The notes under the pieces: model-generated | The model's database searches: none | What the model saw: only the letters and a program-made list of their open reading frames with translations | Told to the model about the DNA's origin: nothing | Translations under genes and position numbers: made by a program | Part shown: positions 24,885 to 33,789 of the stretch, piece by piece | Numbering within the stretch: the stretch's first letter is position 1 | Layout of the letters: each line of letters begins with the position of its first letter | NCBI RefSeq assembly: GCF_012910705.2 | Contig: NZ_WTVG02000039.1 | Location: 186,001-250,000, forward strand | Direction: 5' to 3' | From: Aromatoleum anaerobium | GTDB lineage: Bacteria; Pseudomonadota; Gammaproteobacteria; Burkholderiales; Rhodocyclaceae | Length of the DNA: 64,000 bases

Positions 24885-25159
24885 GTAATCACTTTCTCGA
24901 TATATGCGTTCCACAGCGAGGCCGCTTCCTGCAGTGGGTCGTCGATCAGGTTGCGACGCCGCAGCGCATCGTATTCGCGACGCCTGGCCTCGTCCCCCAG
25001 CAATTCGTAAGCCATCTGCACTTCCCGAAACCGCGCCGCAGCGTCGGCCGAGGGATTTTTGTCGGGATGGTACAGACGGGCAGCCTTCCGGTAGGCCGAT
25101 TTGATTTCATCAAGAGATGCAACAGGCGAAATATCAAGGACTTCGTAGGGATCTCTCAT
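24881..25159 (-). CDS. Small J-domain (DnaJ-like) protein
   Basis: A 92-residue protein consisting of a J domain (about 3-65) and a short tail. The HPD motif that stimulates Hsp70 ATPase is present (H31-P32-D33 in 'LYHPDKNP'), and helix I 'PYEVLDISPVASLDEIKSAY' is canonical. The Gly/Phe region, zinc-finger domain and C-terminal substrate domain of DnaJ are all missing, so substrates must be chosen by the tail or by partner proteins. It heads a run of four minus-strand genes and lies 92 bp after the antiporter gene. Confidence 0.92.
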   Translation of the reverse strand: MRDPYEVLDISPVASLDEIKSAYRKAARLYHPDKNPSADAAARFREVQMAYELLGDEARRREYDALRRRNLIDDPLQEAASLWNAYIEKVIT

Positions 25160-25251
25160 TTTACGATTATTAATCAGCCGGGTTTATGGCCGTCAGTATA
25201 ACAACGAACTATCGTGTTTTTGCGACTCGAGGGCCGTGGCATGAAGTGCTC

Positions 25252-26514
25252 TTACAGAACGCTAAAACTCAGCATCGCAATCAAAGTCGGCGGCAACGCG
25301 GCCAACAGCAGACTGAGCGGGTTGACCGCTTCGTCATCGAGGTGCCCCTTGAGAATCGCGACGCCTGCGGGATTGGGCGCGTTGGCGATGACGGTGAGTC
25401 CGCCCCCCGATACTGCGCCCGCGACCAGGGCGTACTTGAACTCATCGGACAAGCCTTCGACCAGGGAGCCGAGGTACGTCAGGGCGGCATTGTCGGTGAA
25501 TGCCGTCAGCGCGGTTGCGCCGAAGAATACCGCCTCGCTGCTCATGCTCATCAGCACCGGCTGCAGCCACCATTGCTGCTGCCCGCCTAACACCACCAAG
25601 CCGGCCAGGAAGAAGGCAACCAGCAGTCCTTCGCGCAGGATCAGGGGATTCTGATGATGCTGGTAGGCGCTGGCCACGCCGAGAAAGAACAGGAACAGGC
25701 CCATGAAGATCGCGGGATGGTGGGCGAATACGACGACCCCGGCCAGGAAACCCAGATGAACGACGACCAGCGCCGGCGGCACCGGAACCGCGCCCTTGCT
25801 GCCGCCAGCCAAGGGTAGATTGGCCAGTTCCTTGCGAAACAGCAGGGCGACGCCGATGGCGTTGACCACGACCGCGATCGCGGCTTTCCAGCCAAACGTC
25901 GCCAGCATGAAACTGATGTCCCAGCCCCATTTGCCCGCAACCATCAGCACCGGCGGCGCAGCGAAAGGAGTCAGCGTGCCGCCGATCGAGACATTCACGA
26001 ACAGCACGCCCAGCGTGGCGTATTTCAGCCGCGACGAGATGCCGCGCGAAAAGAAGCCGTTGACCAGGATCAGGGCGGCCAGAGTCATCGCAGCCGGCTC
26101 GGTGATGAACGAGCCGAGCAGCGGCACCACCGCCATTACCGTCAAGTAATAGCCCAGGCTGCCTGGCAAGGGCAGTGCGCGTGCGATCAGGCTCGTGGCG
26201 CTCATCGCCGTCTGCAGGATCGGGCGCGTGGCGGCGATCACCATGATGGCGAACACGAACAAAGGCTCGGTGAAGTTGCGCGAGTCGACGTACTCGATGG
26301 CGATCGACGAGCCTTCGATCGCGAACATGCTTAAAACCAGGATCAGCGCCCAGAAGCCGAATACCGCTTCGATCTCGCCCAACAAATGCCAGATGCCCGC
26401 ATGTGTCGGCCGCGTGTGGGCGAGGCGCTCGAAGATTCGGGTCGAGAAGGTGTGCAGGATCGCCACCGCGAACAAGGCAGTGGCGACGAACTGAATGAGC
26501 GTGGGTGCGTTCAT
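25252..26514 (-). CDS. Putative Na+/H+ antiporter (PF07399-type)
   Basis: A polytopic inner-membrane protein of 420 residues with about 11-12 segments. Motifs 'EPAAMTLAALILVNGFF', 'GGTLTPFAAPPVLMVAGKW', 'TDNAALTYLGS' and 'NAPNPAGVAIL' match the putative Na+/H+ antiporter family related to the ArsB/NhaD superfamily. I chose ATG 26514 because the family begins 'MNAPT...FAVAILHTFS'; an ATG at 26550 would add 12 residues. The ribosome site is poor in both cases. The substrate is unproven. The J-domain cluster follows downstream and may be co-transcribed. Confidence 0.85.
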   Translation of the reverse strand: MNAPTLIQFVATALFAVAILHTFSTRIFERLAHTRPTHAGIWHLLGEIEAVFGFWALILVLSMFAIEGSSIAIEYVDSRNFTEPLFVFAIMVIAATRPILQTAMSATSLIARALPLPGSLGYYLTVMAVVPLLGSFITEPAAMTLAALILVNGFFSRGISSRLKYATLGVLFVNVSIGGTLTPFAAPPVLMVAGKWGWDISFMLATFGWKAAIAVVVNAIGVALLFRKELANLPLAGGSKGAVPVPPALVVVHLGFLAGVVVFAHHPAIFMGLFLFFLGVASAYQHHQNPLILREGLLVAFFLAGLVVLGGQQQWWLQPVLMSMSSEAVFFGATALTAFTDNAALTYLGSLVEGLSDEFKYALVAGAVSGGGLTVIANAPNPAGVAILKGHLDDEAVNPLSLLLAALPPTLIAMLSFSVL

Positions 26515-26550
26515 GGGGATCGTAGAAAAGCCGCGTGGCGGCCCGACCAT

Positions 26551-27310
26551 CGCATCAACCTGCCACGCTTGATTGCGTGAGCACCCGGCCCGAGTCTAAC
26601 GCAAACTTGTTGATCTCGAAACGGCACCCTACCCATTCCGGCGCGGCCAGATAGCGCCCCATCGAAGCGTCACCGCGCCCGAACGTCAACCGGTGGCGCA
26701 CAAGTCCCGCCCACCGGCTTCATTAATATGGAAGTCATATTCCTCACCTATTGTGGTGAAACCGAGACTTCCTGCCAGACAGCCATGATTCGTCACATCA
26801 CCGAGAAACTTGTGCCCCCGGTCCCGCGCTTTCATTTGCCCCGGGACGATGGCCTGTATCAGCCTATTCTCTTCGCATTCGTCACCGACCGTATGCGTCA
26901 GTGCATCGAGCATGAACGACAGATCCTGCTCGATGCCGTTTCGCCAACAGTCCGCGCACGGCAGGAGAAAGTCTTCCAGTGCTACGACCCGCATGCGAGC
27001 CACCGTACCTACCAGAACATCCTGAGGCGCTTTCGCCTGCCGGAGAAGCAGGAGGGTGCCCGGTGGGCGAGAGACTGAATCAGCGCCGAAGCAGTTGATC
27101 ATTCCGTGCCTGATACACCGCACCGACAAGCCCGCCGGGCGAGTCCAGGGCGAGCTGTAATCACAAATCCGGCAAGGAGTGGTGGGGGTCACAGAGCACC
27201 TCAGCGACCACGTGCCGGATTCATCCCTGCTCGCCCCGCTGTCATCGGCGGACCCGCTGCCCCATCAGCCTGGCGTCGGTTCGCTTCACCTCGGTCCGAG
27301 AGACTCCACG
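26551..27310. other. Stretch without a convincing gene; possible degenerate coding sequence
   Basis: The first 180 bp hold the upstream region of the antiporter gene. From 26728 to 27078 an open plus-strand frame of 116 codons exists, rich in His/Arg ('RRFRLPEKQEG'), and a minus-strand frame of 168 codons overlaps it. Neither has a ribosome site, a recognisable domain or a clear advantage. The GC content dips compared with its neighbours. Together with the chemoreceptor remnant directly downstream, this looks like decaying DNA. Confidence 0.4.
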
Positions 27311-27940
27311 ATGACGCACCTCCTGCACCCCGCGATCTGGCTTTCCGCACGATTCGATTTCCGCTGGAAACTGGTCGGCAATGGCAGGCGCTCGCCACGA
27401 CCCCGCCCCCGGATGCCGGCGCGAGCCGGAACGCCCATGAGGCGATCCTCGGCGATCTGTTCCGGCTGCGCGAGACCTTCGTCGAAGAGGCCGCTCGCGC
27501 GATGGCAGGGGGCGACCTGCGGGCCCGCGTGGTGGTACGCACGCACGACGAGATCGGTCACGTCGGCAACGGATTCAATGCGATGGCGGAGAGCTTTTCG
27601 GCGCTGATCGCCAAGGTCGCCGGGGCGGCCGGCAATACCCGGTCGGCTGCGAGCGAGCTCACCGACCAGGTCGCGCAGGTGACCGCGGCGTCAGCCCGCC
27701 AGAGCGAATCGGCCGCGCGCTCGTCGAGTTCGGTGCAGGCGCTCGCAGTCAGCGTGCAGCAGGTCGCCACGCACGCCGAGGACACGAGCCGGATTGCCCG
27801 GCAGGCAGCGGAACTTTCTGTCGACGGTCGGGCCGTCGCCGATCAGGCCGCTGCCGGCATGCAGTGCATCGTCGACGACATCGCCGCCGCCGTAGCCGCG
27901 GTGCTGGCGCTCGAGGAGCTCGCGGGCGGATGCCCCACCC
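27311..27940 (+). pseudogene. Methyl-accepting chemotaxis protein remnant
   Basis: ATG 27311 opens with 'MTHLLHPAIWLSARFDFRWK', the style of an MCP N-terminus, then the frame is lost. About 100 bp on, another frame supplies a HAMP segment ('ARAMAGGDLRARVVVRTHDE', 'VGNGFNAMAESF') and the beginning of the coiled-coil signalling domain ('AASARQSESAARSSSSVQAL'). It ends near 'AGMQCIVDDI' without reaching the CheW/CheA hairpin tip. The ligand domain and the rest of the signalling domain are missing, so the gene is broken by deletions and a frameshift. A functional EAL-CBS-GGDEF gene follows. Confidence 0.75.
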
Positions 27941-27998
27941 TCTTGCCGCGTTGCGGCTCGATCGCCCGGAAAGATCTTTATCTGCTTCGAGGAACATC

Positions 27999-29795
27999 AT
28001 GCTTTCGAAATCCGACCTTTTTGTCCTGTTCGACGCTCTCCTCGAGACTCATGCGCTCGAATACGAATTCCAGCCGATTGCCGACATCGGCCGGGCGTCG
28101 GTGCTGGGCTACGAGGCGCTGATGCGCGGGCCGGTCGGCTCCGCGTTGCGCTTACCCGACGACCTGTTGCGTGTCGCAAAAAGCGCCGGGCGCATGGCGG
28201 ACCTCGAGCGCGAGGCCTGCCTCGGAGCGATCAGCGCGTTTGGGCGAGTGGGCGTGCCCGGAAAGCTGTTCCTGAACCTGTCGGGATCGATGATCGAGCA
28301 CTTTGCGCGAGACAACGGACGCCAGATGCTGGACTGCGCTCAGCAGGCCGGACTCTCTCCGGGCCGGCTCGTGCTCGAACTGACCGAGCACGAGCGCGTC
28401 GAGGATGTCGAGGGGCTGCAGGCGGCGATGAAGACGCTCGCCGCGCTCGGCGTCACGCTCGCGCTCGACGATTTCGGCGATGGCCGCTCGAGCCTGCGCC
28501 TGTGGGTGCAACTGAAGCCGCAGATCGTCAAACTCGACAAGTATTTCGTGCGGGGCCTGCAGGGCGACAGCCGCAAGATCGAGGTGATCCGCAGCGTGCT
28601 GCGGCTGGCCGAAGTACTCGCCACGCCGCTCGTCGCCGAAGGCATCGAGGATGCGGCCGAACTCGCGGTGCTGCGCGACCTCGGCTGTCATTACGCACAG
28701 GGTTACTGCATCGGCCGTCCGAGCGCGGCGCCGGCTGTCGCGCTGCCGGACGCGGTGGTGAATGTGCTGACGTCGGGAAAAATCTCGGTGCTGCCGGTGC
28801 TCGCGCGCCCGCAGCGCATCGGGCACTCGGTCGACCGGCTGAAGGTGTCCGCCCCCGCGGTCGGACCGCAACTCGCGAGCAGCGAACTGTTTCGCATCTT
28901 CGGCGCGAATCCGGACCTGCATGCGGTCGCGGTAGTCGATGGCACCGTGCCCCTGGGCCTGGTGAACCGTCGCGATTTCATCGAGAAATACATTCAACCG
29001 TTCCACCGCGAGCTCTACAGCAAGCGGCCGGTGATGCAGTTCATGAATGCGAGCCCGATCTGCGCGGAACGCTCCTCCCCGCTCGATTCGCTGATCAACG
29101 TGCTCACCGGCGACGATCAACGCTACCTGCGCGATGGCATCATCGTCACCGAGGACGGCCGATACGCGGGCATCGCAACCGGCGAGAGTCTCGTGCGCGC
29201 GGTCACCGAGCTGCGGATCGAAGCGGCGCGCCACGCGAACCCGCTGACGCTCCTGCCCGGCAACATTCCGCTCACGGAGCATATCGGCCGGCTGCTCCAC
29301 GCCGGCGTGTCGTTCGCCGCCTGCTATTTCGATCTGAACAACTTCAAGCCCTTTAACGATCTTTACGGTTACTGGCGTGGTGACGAAATGATCAAGCTGG
29401 CGGCGAAAATCGTCGCGCACCACTGCAATCCGACGCAGGACTTCGTCGGCCACGTCGGCGGGGATGACTTCGTGGTGTTGTTCCAGAGTGAGAACTGGGC
29501 GGACCGCTGCGAGCGCATCGTCGAGCAGTTCAATTGCGAGGCGCGCTCGCTGTTCGACCCGCGGGAGCTCCAGCAGGGAGGCTTCCACAGCGAGGATCGC
29601 CGCGGTTTCCCGAGTTTTTTCCCGCTGACGACAATCGCAGCGGGCGAAGTCAGCGTGTCGCCAGGCCAGTTTCGGCACCCCGAAGAGGTCGCCTCGGCTG
29701 CCGCTGCGGCGAAGAAGATCGCGAAGCTGGCGCCGAGCGGTGTGCATCGCGCACGCCTGGGGAAGGTGATCGCGCTGCGCGAAGCGATCGCGTAG
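27999..29795 (+). CDS. EAL-CBS-GGDEF protein, cyclic-di-GMP metabolism
   Basis: A soluble 598-residue protein in the order EAL phosphodiesterase, CBS pair, GGDEF cyclase, the reverse of the usual GGDEF-EAL order. The EAL domain (about 15-255) keeps E39-A40-L41, 'LELTEHE', 'LDDFGDG', 'KLDKYFV' and 'VAEGIED', so it may hydrolyse c-di-GMP. The CBS region (about 290-420) could bind adenine nucleotides. The GGDEF domain (about 425-595) has GGDDF at 487-491 and 'CYFDLNNFKPFND', so the cyclase site also looks intact. ATG 27999 follows GAGGA. It follows a decayed chemoreceptor. Confidence 0.93.
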   Translation: MLSKSDLFVLFDALLETHALEYEFQPIADIGRASVLGYEALMRGPVGSALRLPDDLLRVAKSAGRMADLEREACLGAISAFGRVGVPGKLFLNLSGSMIEHFARDNGRQMLDCAQQAGLSPGRLVLELTEHERVEDVEGLQAAMKTLAALGVTLALDDFGDGRSSLRLWVQLKPQIVKLDKYFVRGLQGDSRKIEVIRSVLRLAEVLATPLVAEGIEDAAELAVLRDLGCHYAQGYCIGRPSAAPAVALPDAVVNVLTSGKISVLPVLARPQRIGHSVDRLKVSAPAVGPQLASSELFRIFGANPDLHAVAVVDGTVPLGLVNRRDFIEKYIQPFHRELYSKRPVMQFMNASPICAERSSPLDSLINVLTGDDQRYLRDGIIVTEDGRYAGIATGESLVRAVTELRIEAARHANPLTLLPGNIPLTEHIGRLLHAGVSFAACYFDLNNFKPFNDLYGYWRGDEMIKLAAKIVAHHCNPTQDFVGHVGGDDFVVLFQSENWADRCERIVEQFNCEARSLFDPRELQQGGFHSEDRRGFPSFFPLTTIAAGEVSVSPGQFRHPEEVASAAAAAKKIAKLAPSGVHRARLGKVIALREAIA

Positions 29796-29998
29796 CGCAA
29801 TTCAGGCCAAGTTTCGCATCCCGCACGGGGGGCGTTGTCGTCGCGTCGCGCATTGGAATTCTGTCCGTCCGACGATGACGTGGTGCCGGCGCCTGAACTC
29901 GCACGTGCCACGTCCCGTCCAATGGAAGCATTTTTCTTCCGCGCGGGGCCGGTCGCCCGTCAGGTGCAGCCGGCACGAGCATCAAGAGGCGGTCCACC

Positions 29999-31108
29999 AT
30001 GCCCGAGTCCACCGTGTACCTCGACACCCCCGACTTTCGCCCCGGCGTTCCACCCGCGCTCCGGTGGTTCGAAGCGCTTGACGAGATGCGAAGGCACGCC
30101 GGCAGAGCGCTCGATCGCATCAACCTCGGTCGGCAGGAAACCGGCTTCGAGGTTGTTTTTTCGCGGCCGGCGGTCCGTCTGCGCGTCTATGGAAAGTCAC
30201 GGAAAGGGTCACCTGTCCTGCTTATCGTGCCGGCGCCGATCAAGCGTCCGTATATCTGGGATCTCTCGCCGGAAAGAAGCGTCGTGCGCAAGGCGGTGGA
30301 CCGCGGCTTCGACGTCTACCTGGTCGAATGGACCGAAGCGCAGGACGACGAGGGTCGCTTCGGCCTCGAAGAATATGCGCTGCTCGCACTCGGGGAGTGC
30401 ATCGAGGCGATCCGGGCTCGGTCGCAGTCCGGCCGGATCTTCCTTGCGGGGCATTCGCTCGGCGGCACTTTCGCGGGCCTCTACAGCGCTTGCCATCCCG
30501 AACACGTCAGGGGCCTCGTGCTGATCGAGGCGCCGCTCCATTTTGCCGAGGCCTCCGGGGCGTTCAAGCGCATGCTCGACGCCGGGGTCCCCGCGCAAGC
30601 CGTGCTTCAGTCGTCGCACCCTGTTCCGGGTTCGCTGATCAACCTGATGAGCCTGTGGGCGTCGCCGAAGACCTTTCAGCACGAGCGGTATCTCGATTTC
30701 GTCACGAGCCTGGGTTCGCGCGCGGACCTCGAAACCCACGTGCGCGTCGAACGATGGACGCTGGACGAACTCCCGATGCCGCGCAGGCTGTTCGACGATG
30801 TCGTCGAGCAACTCTATCGCAAAGACCGGTTCATGCGCGGCGAACTGACGATCGGAAACAAGCGCATTCGCCCTCGTGACGTGACGTCGCCCGTGTTTGC
30901 GGTTTTCGACCCGAACAGCCACATTATTCCGCCCGCCTCGCTCCTCGCGTTCTACGAGCAGGTCGGCAGCCAGGACAAGGAGGCGATGCCCTACCCCGGG
31001 GACACCGGCGTCGCGTTGCAGCACGTCGGCGCGCTGGTCGGCGAAAACGCGCACCGCCTGATCTGGCCGCGAATTTTCGACTGGCTGGAGCGGCTCGCCG
31101 CCGGATGA
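29999..31108 (+). CDS. Alpha/beta hydrolase related to class III PHA synthase
   Basis: A 369-residue protein whose core resembles PhaC: 'LLIVPAPIKRPYIWDLSPE', then 'GFDVYLVEWTE', and the nucleophile elbow 'AGHSLGGTFA'. The nucleophile is Ser153, whereas polyhydroxyalkanoate synthases use Cys, so a synthase role is doubtful and a hydrolase or acyltransferase role is more likely. Probable partners are the Asp in 'AVFDPNSHIIP' and the His in 'ALQHVGALVG', as in PhaC. ATG 29999 gives a normal length. No phaE/phaR-type gene lies nearby. Confidence 0.8.
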   Translation: MPESTVYLDTPDFRPGVPPALRWFEALDEMRRHAGRALDRINLGRQETGFEVVFSRPAVRLRVYGKSRKGSPVLLIVPAPIKRPYIWDLSPERSVVRKAVDRGFDVYLVEWTEAQDDEGRFGLEEYALLALGECIEAIRARSQSGRIFLAGHSLGGTFAGLYSACHPEHVRGLVLIEAPLHFAEASGAFKRMLDAGVPAQAVLQSSHPVPGSLINLMSLWASPKTFQHERYLDFVTSLGSRADLETHVRVERWTLDELPMPRRLFDDVVEQLYRKDRFMRGELTIGNKRIRPRDVTSPVFAVFDPNSHIIPPASLLAFYEQVGSQDKEAMPYPGDTGVALQHVGALVGENAHRLIWPRIFDWLERLAAG

Positions 31109-31300
31109 TCGCCGCTTCCCTCGCACCGGGTGTAGCCGGACGACTGGCACAAAACCGAGATGCAGCCAACTTGACGACCTCCTCGGTAAAAATGCAAAAA
31201 TGGGAAAATAAGAGGAAGACAAGAAAATCGGGCTTGCCCCTGCTCTCGACTTTCACCCATTTGGTGAAGGTGACCCATCTGCTTGAAGGCCAATAGACCC

Positions 31301-31825
31301 ATGAGCAATACTCCGCCATTCCTGGTGCCTGCCCGAATCGAGTCGTCGCGCCTCGTTCTGCGCACGTTTTGCCCGGATGACTGGCCCTTCCTTCACGAGC
31401 ACTATTCCGACGCCGAGAGCACTCGCTTCACTTTTCGCCGCGCGCTTTCCGAAGGTGACAGCTGGTATGCGATGGCGAACATGGTCGGGCACTGGCATCT
31501 GAGAGGTTACGGCCCCTACGCCGTCGAGGAAAAAGCGAGCGGAAACGTGCTGGGTACGGTCGGGCTCTGGTACCCGAAGGACTGGCCCGAACCCGAAATC
31601 AAATGGGCGCTGACCCGCCGCTACTGGGGCAAGGGTTACGCCAGCGAGGCGGCGCGCGCCGTGCAGGCGATGGCCAAAGAGCATCTTCCGGACGTCTCGC
31701 TGATCAGCTTCATCCACGCCGAGAACGCGGCATCGATTGCGCTGGCCCTCGCCGTCGGGGCAACGTTCGAACAGGAAATGCCATTTCGCGGCGCGACCTG
31801 GCACATCTACCGGCACCCGCGCTGA
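31301..31825 (+). CDS. GNAT-family N-acetyltransferase (RimJ/RimL type)
   Basis: A 174-residue cytoplasmic acetyltransferase. It has the N-terminal strand 'RIESSRLVLRTFCPDDWPFL', the acetyl-CoA loop in 'RYWGKGYASEAARAV' (R/Q-x-x-G-x-G/A pattern), and 'HAENAASIALALAVGATFEQ', the typical end of the Acetyltransf_3 fold. Its closest style is the RimJ/RimL group that acetylates protein N-termini or small amines; the substrate cannot be read from sequence. It stands alone and is convergent with the peroxiredoxin gene. Confidence 0.88.
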   Translation: MSNTPPFLVPARIESSRLVLRTFCPDDWPFLHEHYSDAESTRFTFRRALSEGDSWYAMANMVGHWHLRGYGPYAVEEKASGNVLGTVGLWYPKDWPEPEIKWALTRRYWGKGYASEAARAVQAMAKEHLPDVSLISFIHAENAASIALALAVGATFEQEMPFRGATWHIYRHPR

Positions 31826-31899
31826 AAGGCCGCACTCCGGTTCACGTGGGCCGGGGCGACGCCACGCGCTGGGGCTGCCTGCAGAAGCGATAGCAGACG

Positions 31900-31922
31900 C
31901 CCGGTCTCCTCCCCCGACCGGG
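31900..31922. terminator. Hairpin between convergent acetyltransferase and peroxiredoxin genes
   Basis: A perfect 7-bp stem (CCCGGTC / GACCGGG) encloses a 9-base pyrimidine loop between two converging genes. There is no T tract on either side, so the call rests on the position and the stem alone. Confidence 0.4.
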
Positions 31923-31938
31923 TCGCCGGTTTCCTTGC

Positions 31939-32598
31939 TCAGTGAGGATGCTTGACGATGCGCAGGTAGGGCTTGGGAGCCTGCCAGCCTTCCGGGAAGA
32001 GCTTCTTCGCGTCGTCGTCGGATACCGAGCCGGCGATGATCACGTCCTCGCCCGGCTTCCAGTTCACAGGCGTCGCCACCTTGTGTGCGGCGGTCAGCTG
32101 CACCGAATCGAGCACGCGCAGGATCTCGTCGAAGTTGCGGCCGGTCGTCATCGGATACGTCAGCATCAGCTTGATGCGCTTGTCCGGACCGATCAGGAAC
32201 ACTGTCCGGACAGTCGCGTTGGTCGCCGGAGTACGTCCCTCCGACGTTCCCGGCTCGTCGGCGGGAAGCATGTTGTACAGCTTCGCCACCGCCAGGTCCC
32301 GGTCGCCGATCATCGGATAGCTCGGGCGGTAGCCCTGCGTCTCCTCGATATCCCCCACCCACGATTCATGGCTCTCGACCGGATCGACGCTCAGGCCGAT
32401 GAGCTTGCAGTTACGCTTCGCGAACTCCGGCTCGATCTTTGCCATGTAGCCGAGTTCGGTCGTGCATACGGGCGTGAAGTCCTTCGGATGTGAAAACAGG
32501 ATCGCCCAGCTGCCGCCGATCCACTCGTGGAACCGGATGCGGCCCTGGGTGGTGTCAGCAGTGAAATCAGGGGCGATATCGTTCAGGCGTAGCGACAT
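31939..32598 (-). CDS. 1-Cys peroxiredoxin (Prx6 family)
   Basis: A 219-residue thiol peroxidase that reduces hydrogen peroxide and organic or lipid peroxides in the cytoplasm. The peroxidatic Cys45 lies in 'FTPVCTTELG', with the Arg of the active site further on ('TVRTVFLIGPDKRIKL'). The long C-terminal domain ('VNWKPGEDVIIAGSVSDDD', 'PYLRIVKHP') marks the Prx6 rather than the AhpC class. ATG 32598 follows AAGGAGC. A longer in-frame start exists at 32718 but has no ribosome site. It lies 120 bp downstream of cysA and is probably an independent unit. Confidence 0.93.
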   Translation of the reverse strand: MSLRLNDIAPDFTADTTQGRIRFHEWIGGSWAILFSHPKDFTPVCTTELGYMAKIEPEFAKRNCKLIGLSVDPVESHESWVGDIEETQGYRPSYPMIGDRDLAVAKLYNMLPADEPGTSEGRTPATNATVRTVFLIGPDKRIKLMLTYPMTTGRNFDEILRVLDSVQLTAAHKVATPVNWKPGEDVIIAGSVSDDDAKKLFPEGWQAPKPYLRIVKHPH

Positions 32599-32718
32599 GA
32601 TTTGCTCCTTGTCCGGTTGCTGAAGGGCTGTTTGGGTATAGGTCTTTTGCCCGTTTTTTCCAAGGTAAACTGAACGAAGTCGGGGATCGACGTTTCGTCG
32701 GGCTGCCCGCCTCGGCAA

Positions 32719-33789
32719 TCAGAACAGGAATGGCTGCTTCGTCGCAGGCGCGGTCGTGGGCCCGGTGGGAAAGACTTTCGCCTGCCGCGGTTTGAACCAC
32801 ACCGTGCGGCCGGACGACAGTTCGAGATTCGCGGCGCGTTCGCGCGTCAGTTCGACTTCGATCGTCTCCGCCTCGTGCTCGAGTTCGACGCGCACCAGCG
32901 GCCCGATGCGATGCACGTGGCTAACGACCGCTTTCATGCCGCCCGAAATCGGTGCGGCGTCGAGGTCGATGTCGTGCGGGCGCACGAACGCGATCGAGCC
33001 TGCTCCGGGCGCCTCCCCTTCCCGCTCGACTTCCGCCCAGCAGCCGTGCATGCGGTGGTGGAAGACGTTCACATTGCCGAGGAACTGGTAGACGAACGGC
33101 GACGCGGGGCTCGAATAGACTTCGTCCGGCGAGCCGATCTGCTCGATGCGGCCGCGGTTCATGACGACGACGCGGTCGGCGACTTCCAGCGCCTCTTCCT
33201 GGTCGTGCGTGACGAACACCGACGAGATGTGCATCTCGTCGTGGAGGCGCCGCAGCCAGCGGCGCAGCTCCTTGCGCACCTTGGTGTCGAGGGCGCCGAA
33301 CGGCTCGTCGAGCAGCAGCACTTTCGGCTCGACCGCAAGCGCGCGAGCGAGCGCGATGCGCTGGCGCTGGCCGCCCGAGAGCTGCGACGGGTAGCGGTTC
33401 GCGAGCCAGTCGAGTTGCACGAGCTTCAGCAGGTTCATCACGCGGTCGCGGATCTCGGCCTCCGGCGGCCGCCCCTTTCTCGGCCGCACGCGCAGGCCGA
33501 ACGCGACGTTCTCGAACACCGACATGTGCCGGAACAGCGCGTAATGCTGGAACACGAAGCCGACCTGGCGCTCGCGTGCATGCACGTGCGTCGCCTCCTC
33601 GCCACCGAACAGCACATTGCCGCCGTCCGGAGATTCCATGCCGGCGATGATGCGCAAGAGCGTCGTCTTGCCGCAGCCCGAGGGCCCGAGCAGCGCGACC
33701 AGTTCACCGGTCGGGATGTCGAGCGACAGGTTGTCGAGCGCGACGAAGTTGCCGAAGCGCTTGCTGATGTTGCGGATTTCGATGCTCAT
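32719..33789 (-). CDS. cysA: Sulfate/thiosulfate ABC transporter ATPase CysA
   Basis: This is the ATPase of the sulfate/thiosulfate importer. Walker A 'GPSGCGKTT' (about 34-42), signature '[15 protein letters not shown]', Walker B '[12 protein letters not shown]' and the switch '[10 protein letters not shown]' are all present. A C-terminal TOBE-like regulatory domain brings the length to 356 residues, as in CysA. The start overlaps the cysW stop by 4 bp (ATGA). It is the last gene of the cysT-cysW-cysA series. Confidence 0.95.
   Translation of the reverse strand: MSIEIRNISKRFGNFVALDNLSLDIPTGELVALLGPSGCGKTTLLRIIAGMESPDGGNVLFGGEEATHVHARERQVGFVFQHYALFRHMSVFENVAFGLRVRPRKGRPPEAEIRDRVMNLLKLVQLDWLANRYPSQLSGGQRQRIALARALAVEPKVLLLDEPFGALDTKVRKELRRWLRRLHDEMHISSVFVTHDQEEALEVADRVVVMNRGRIEQIGSPDEVYSSPASPFVYQFLGNVNVFHHRMHGCWAEVEREGEAPGAGSIAFVRPHDIDLDAAPISGGMKAVVSHVHRIGPLVRVELEHEAETIEVELTRERAANLELSSGRTVWFKPRQAKVFPTGPTTAPATKQPFLF

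Noticed and set aside
25101-25113. TTGAT-TTC-ATCAA, FNR-like
   Set aside because: The spacer is 3 instead of 4 bp and it lies inside the coding region of the J-domain gene.
26686-27192. Minus-strand frame of 168 codons
   Set aside because: No ribosome site, no recognisable domain, and it competes with an equally poor plus-strand frame; treated as a degenerate region.
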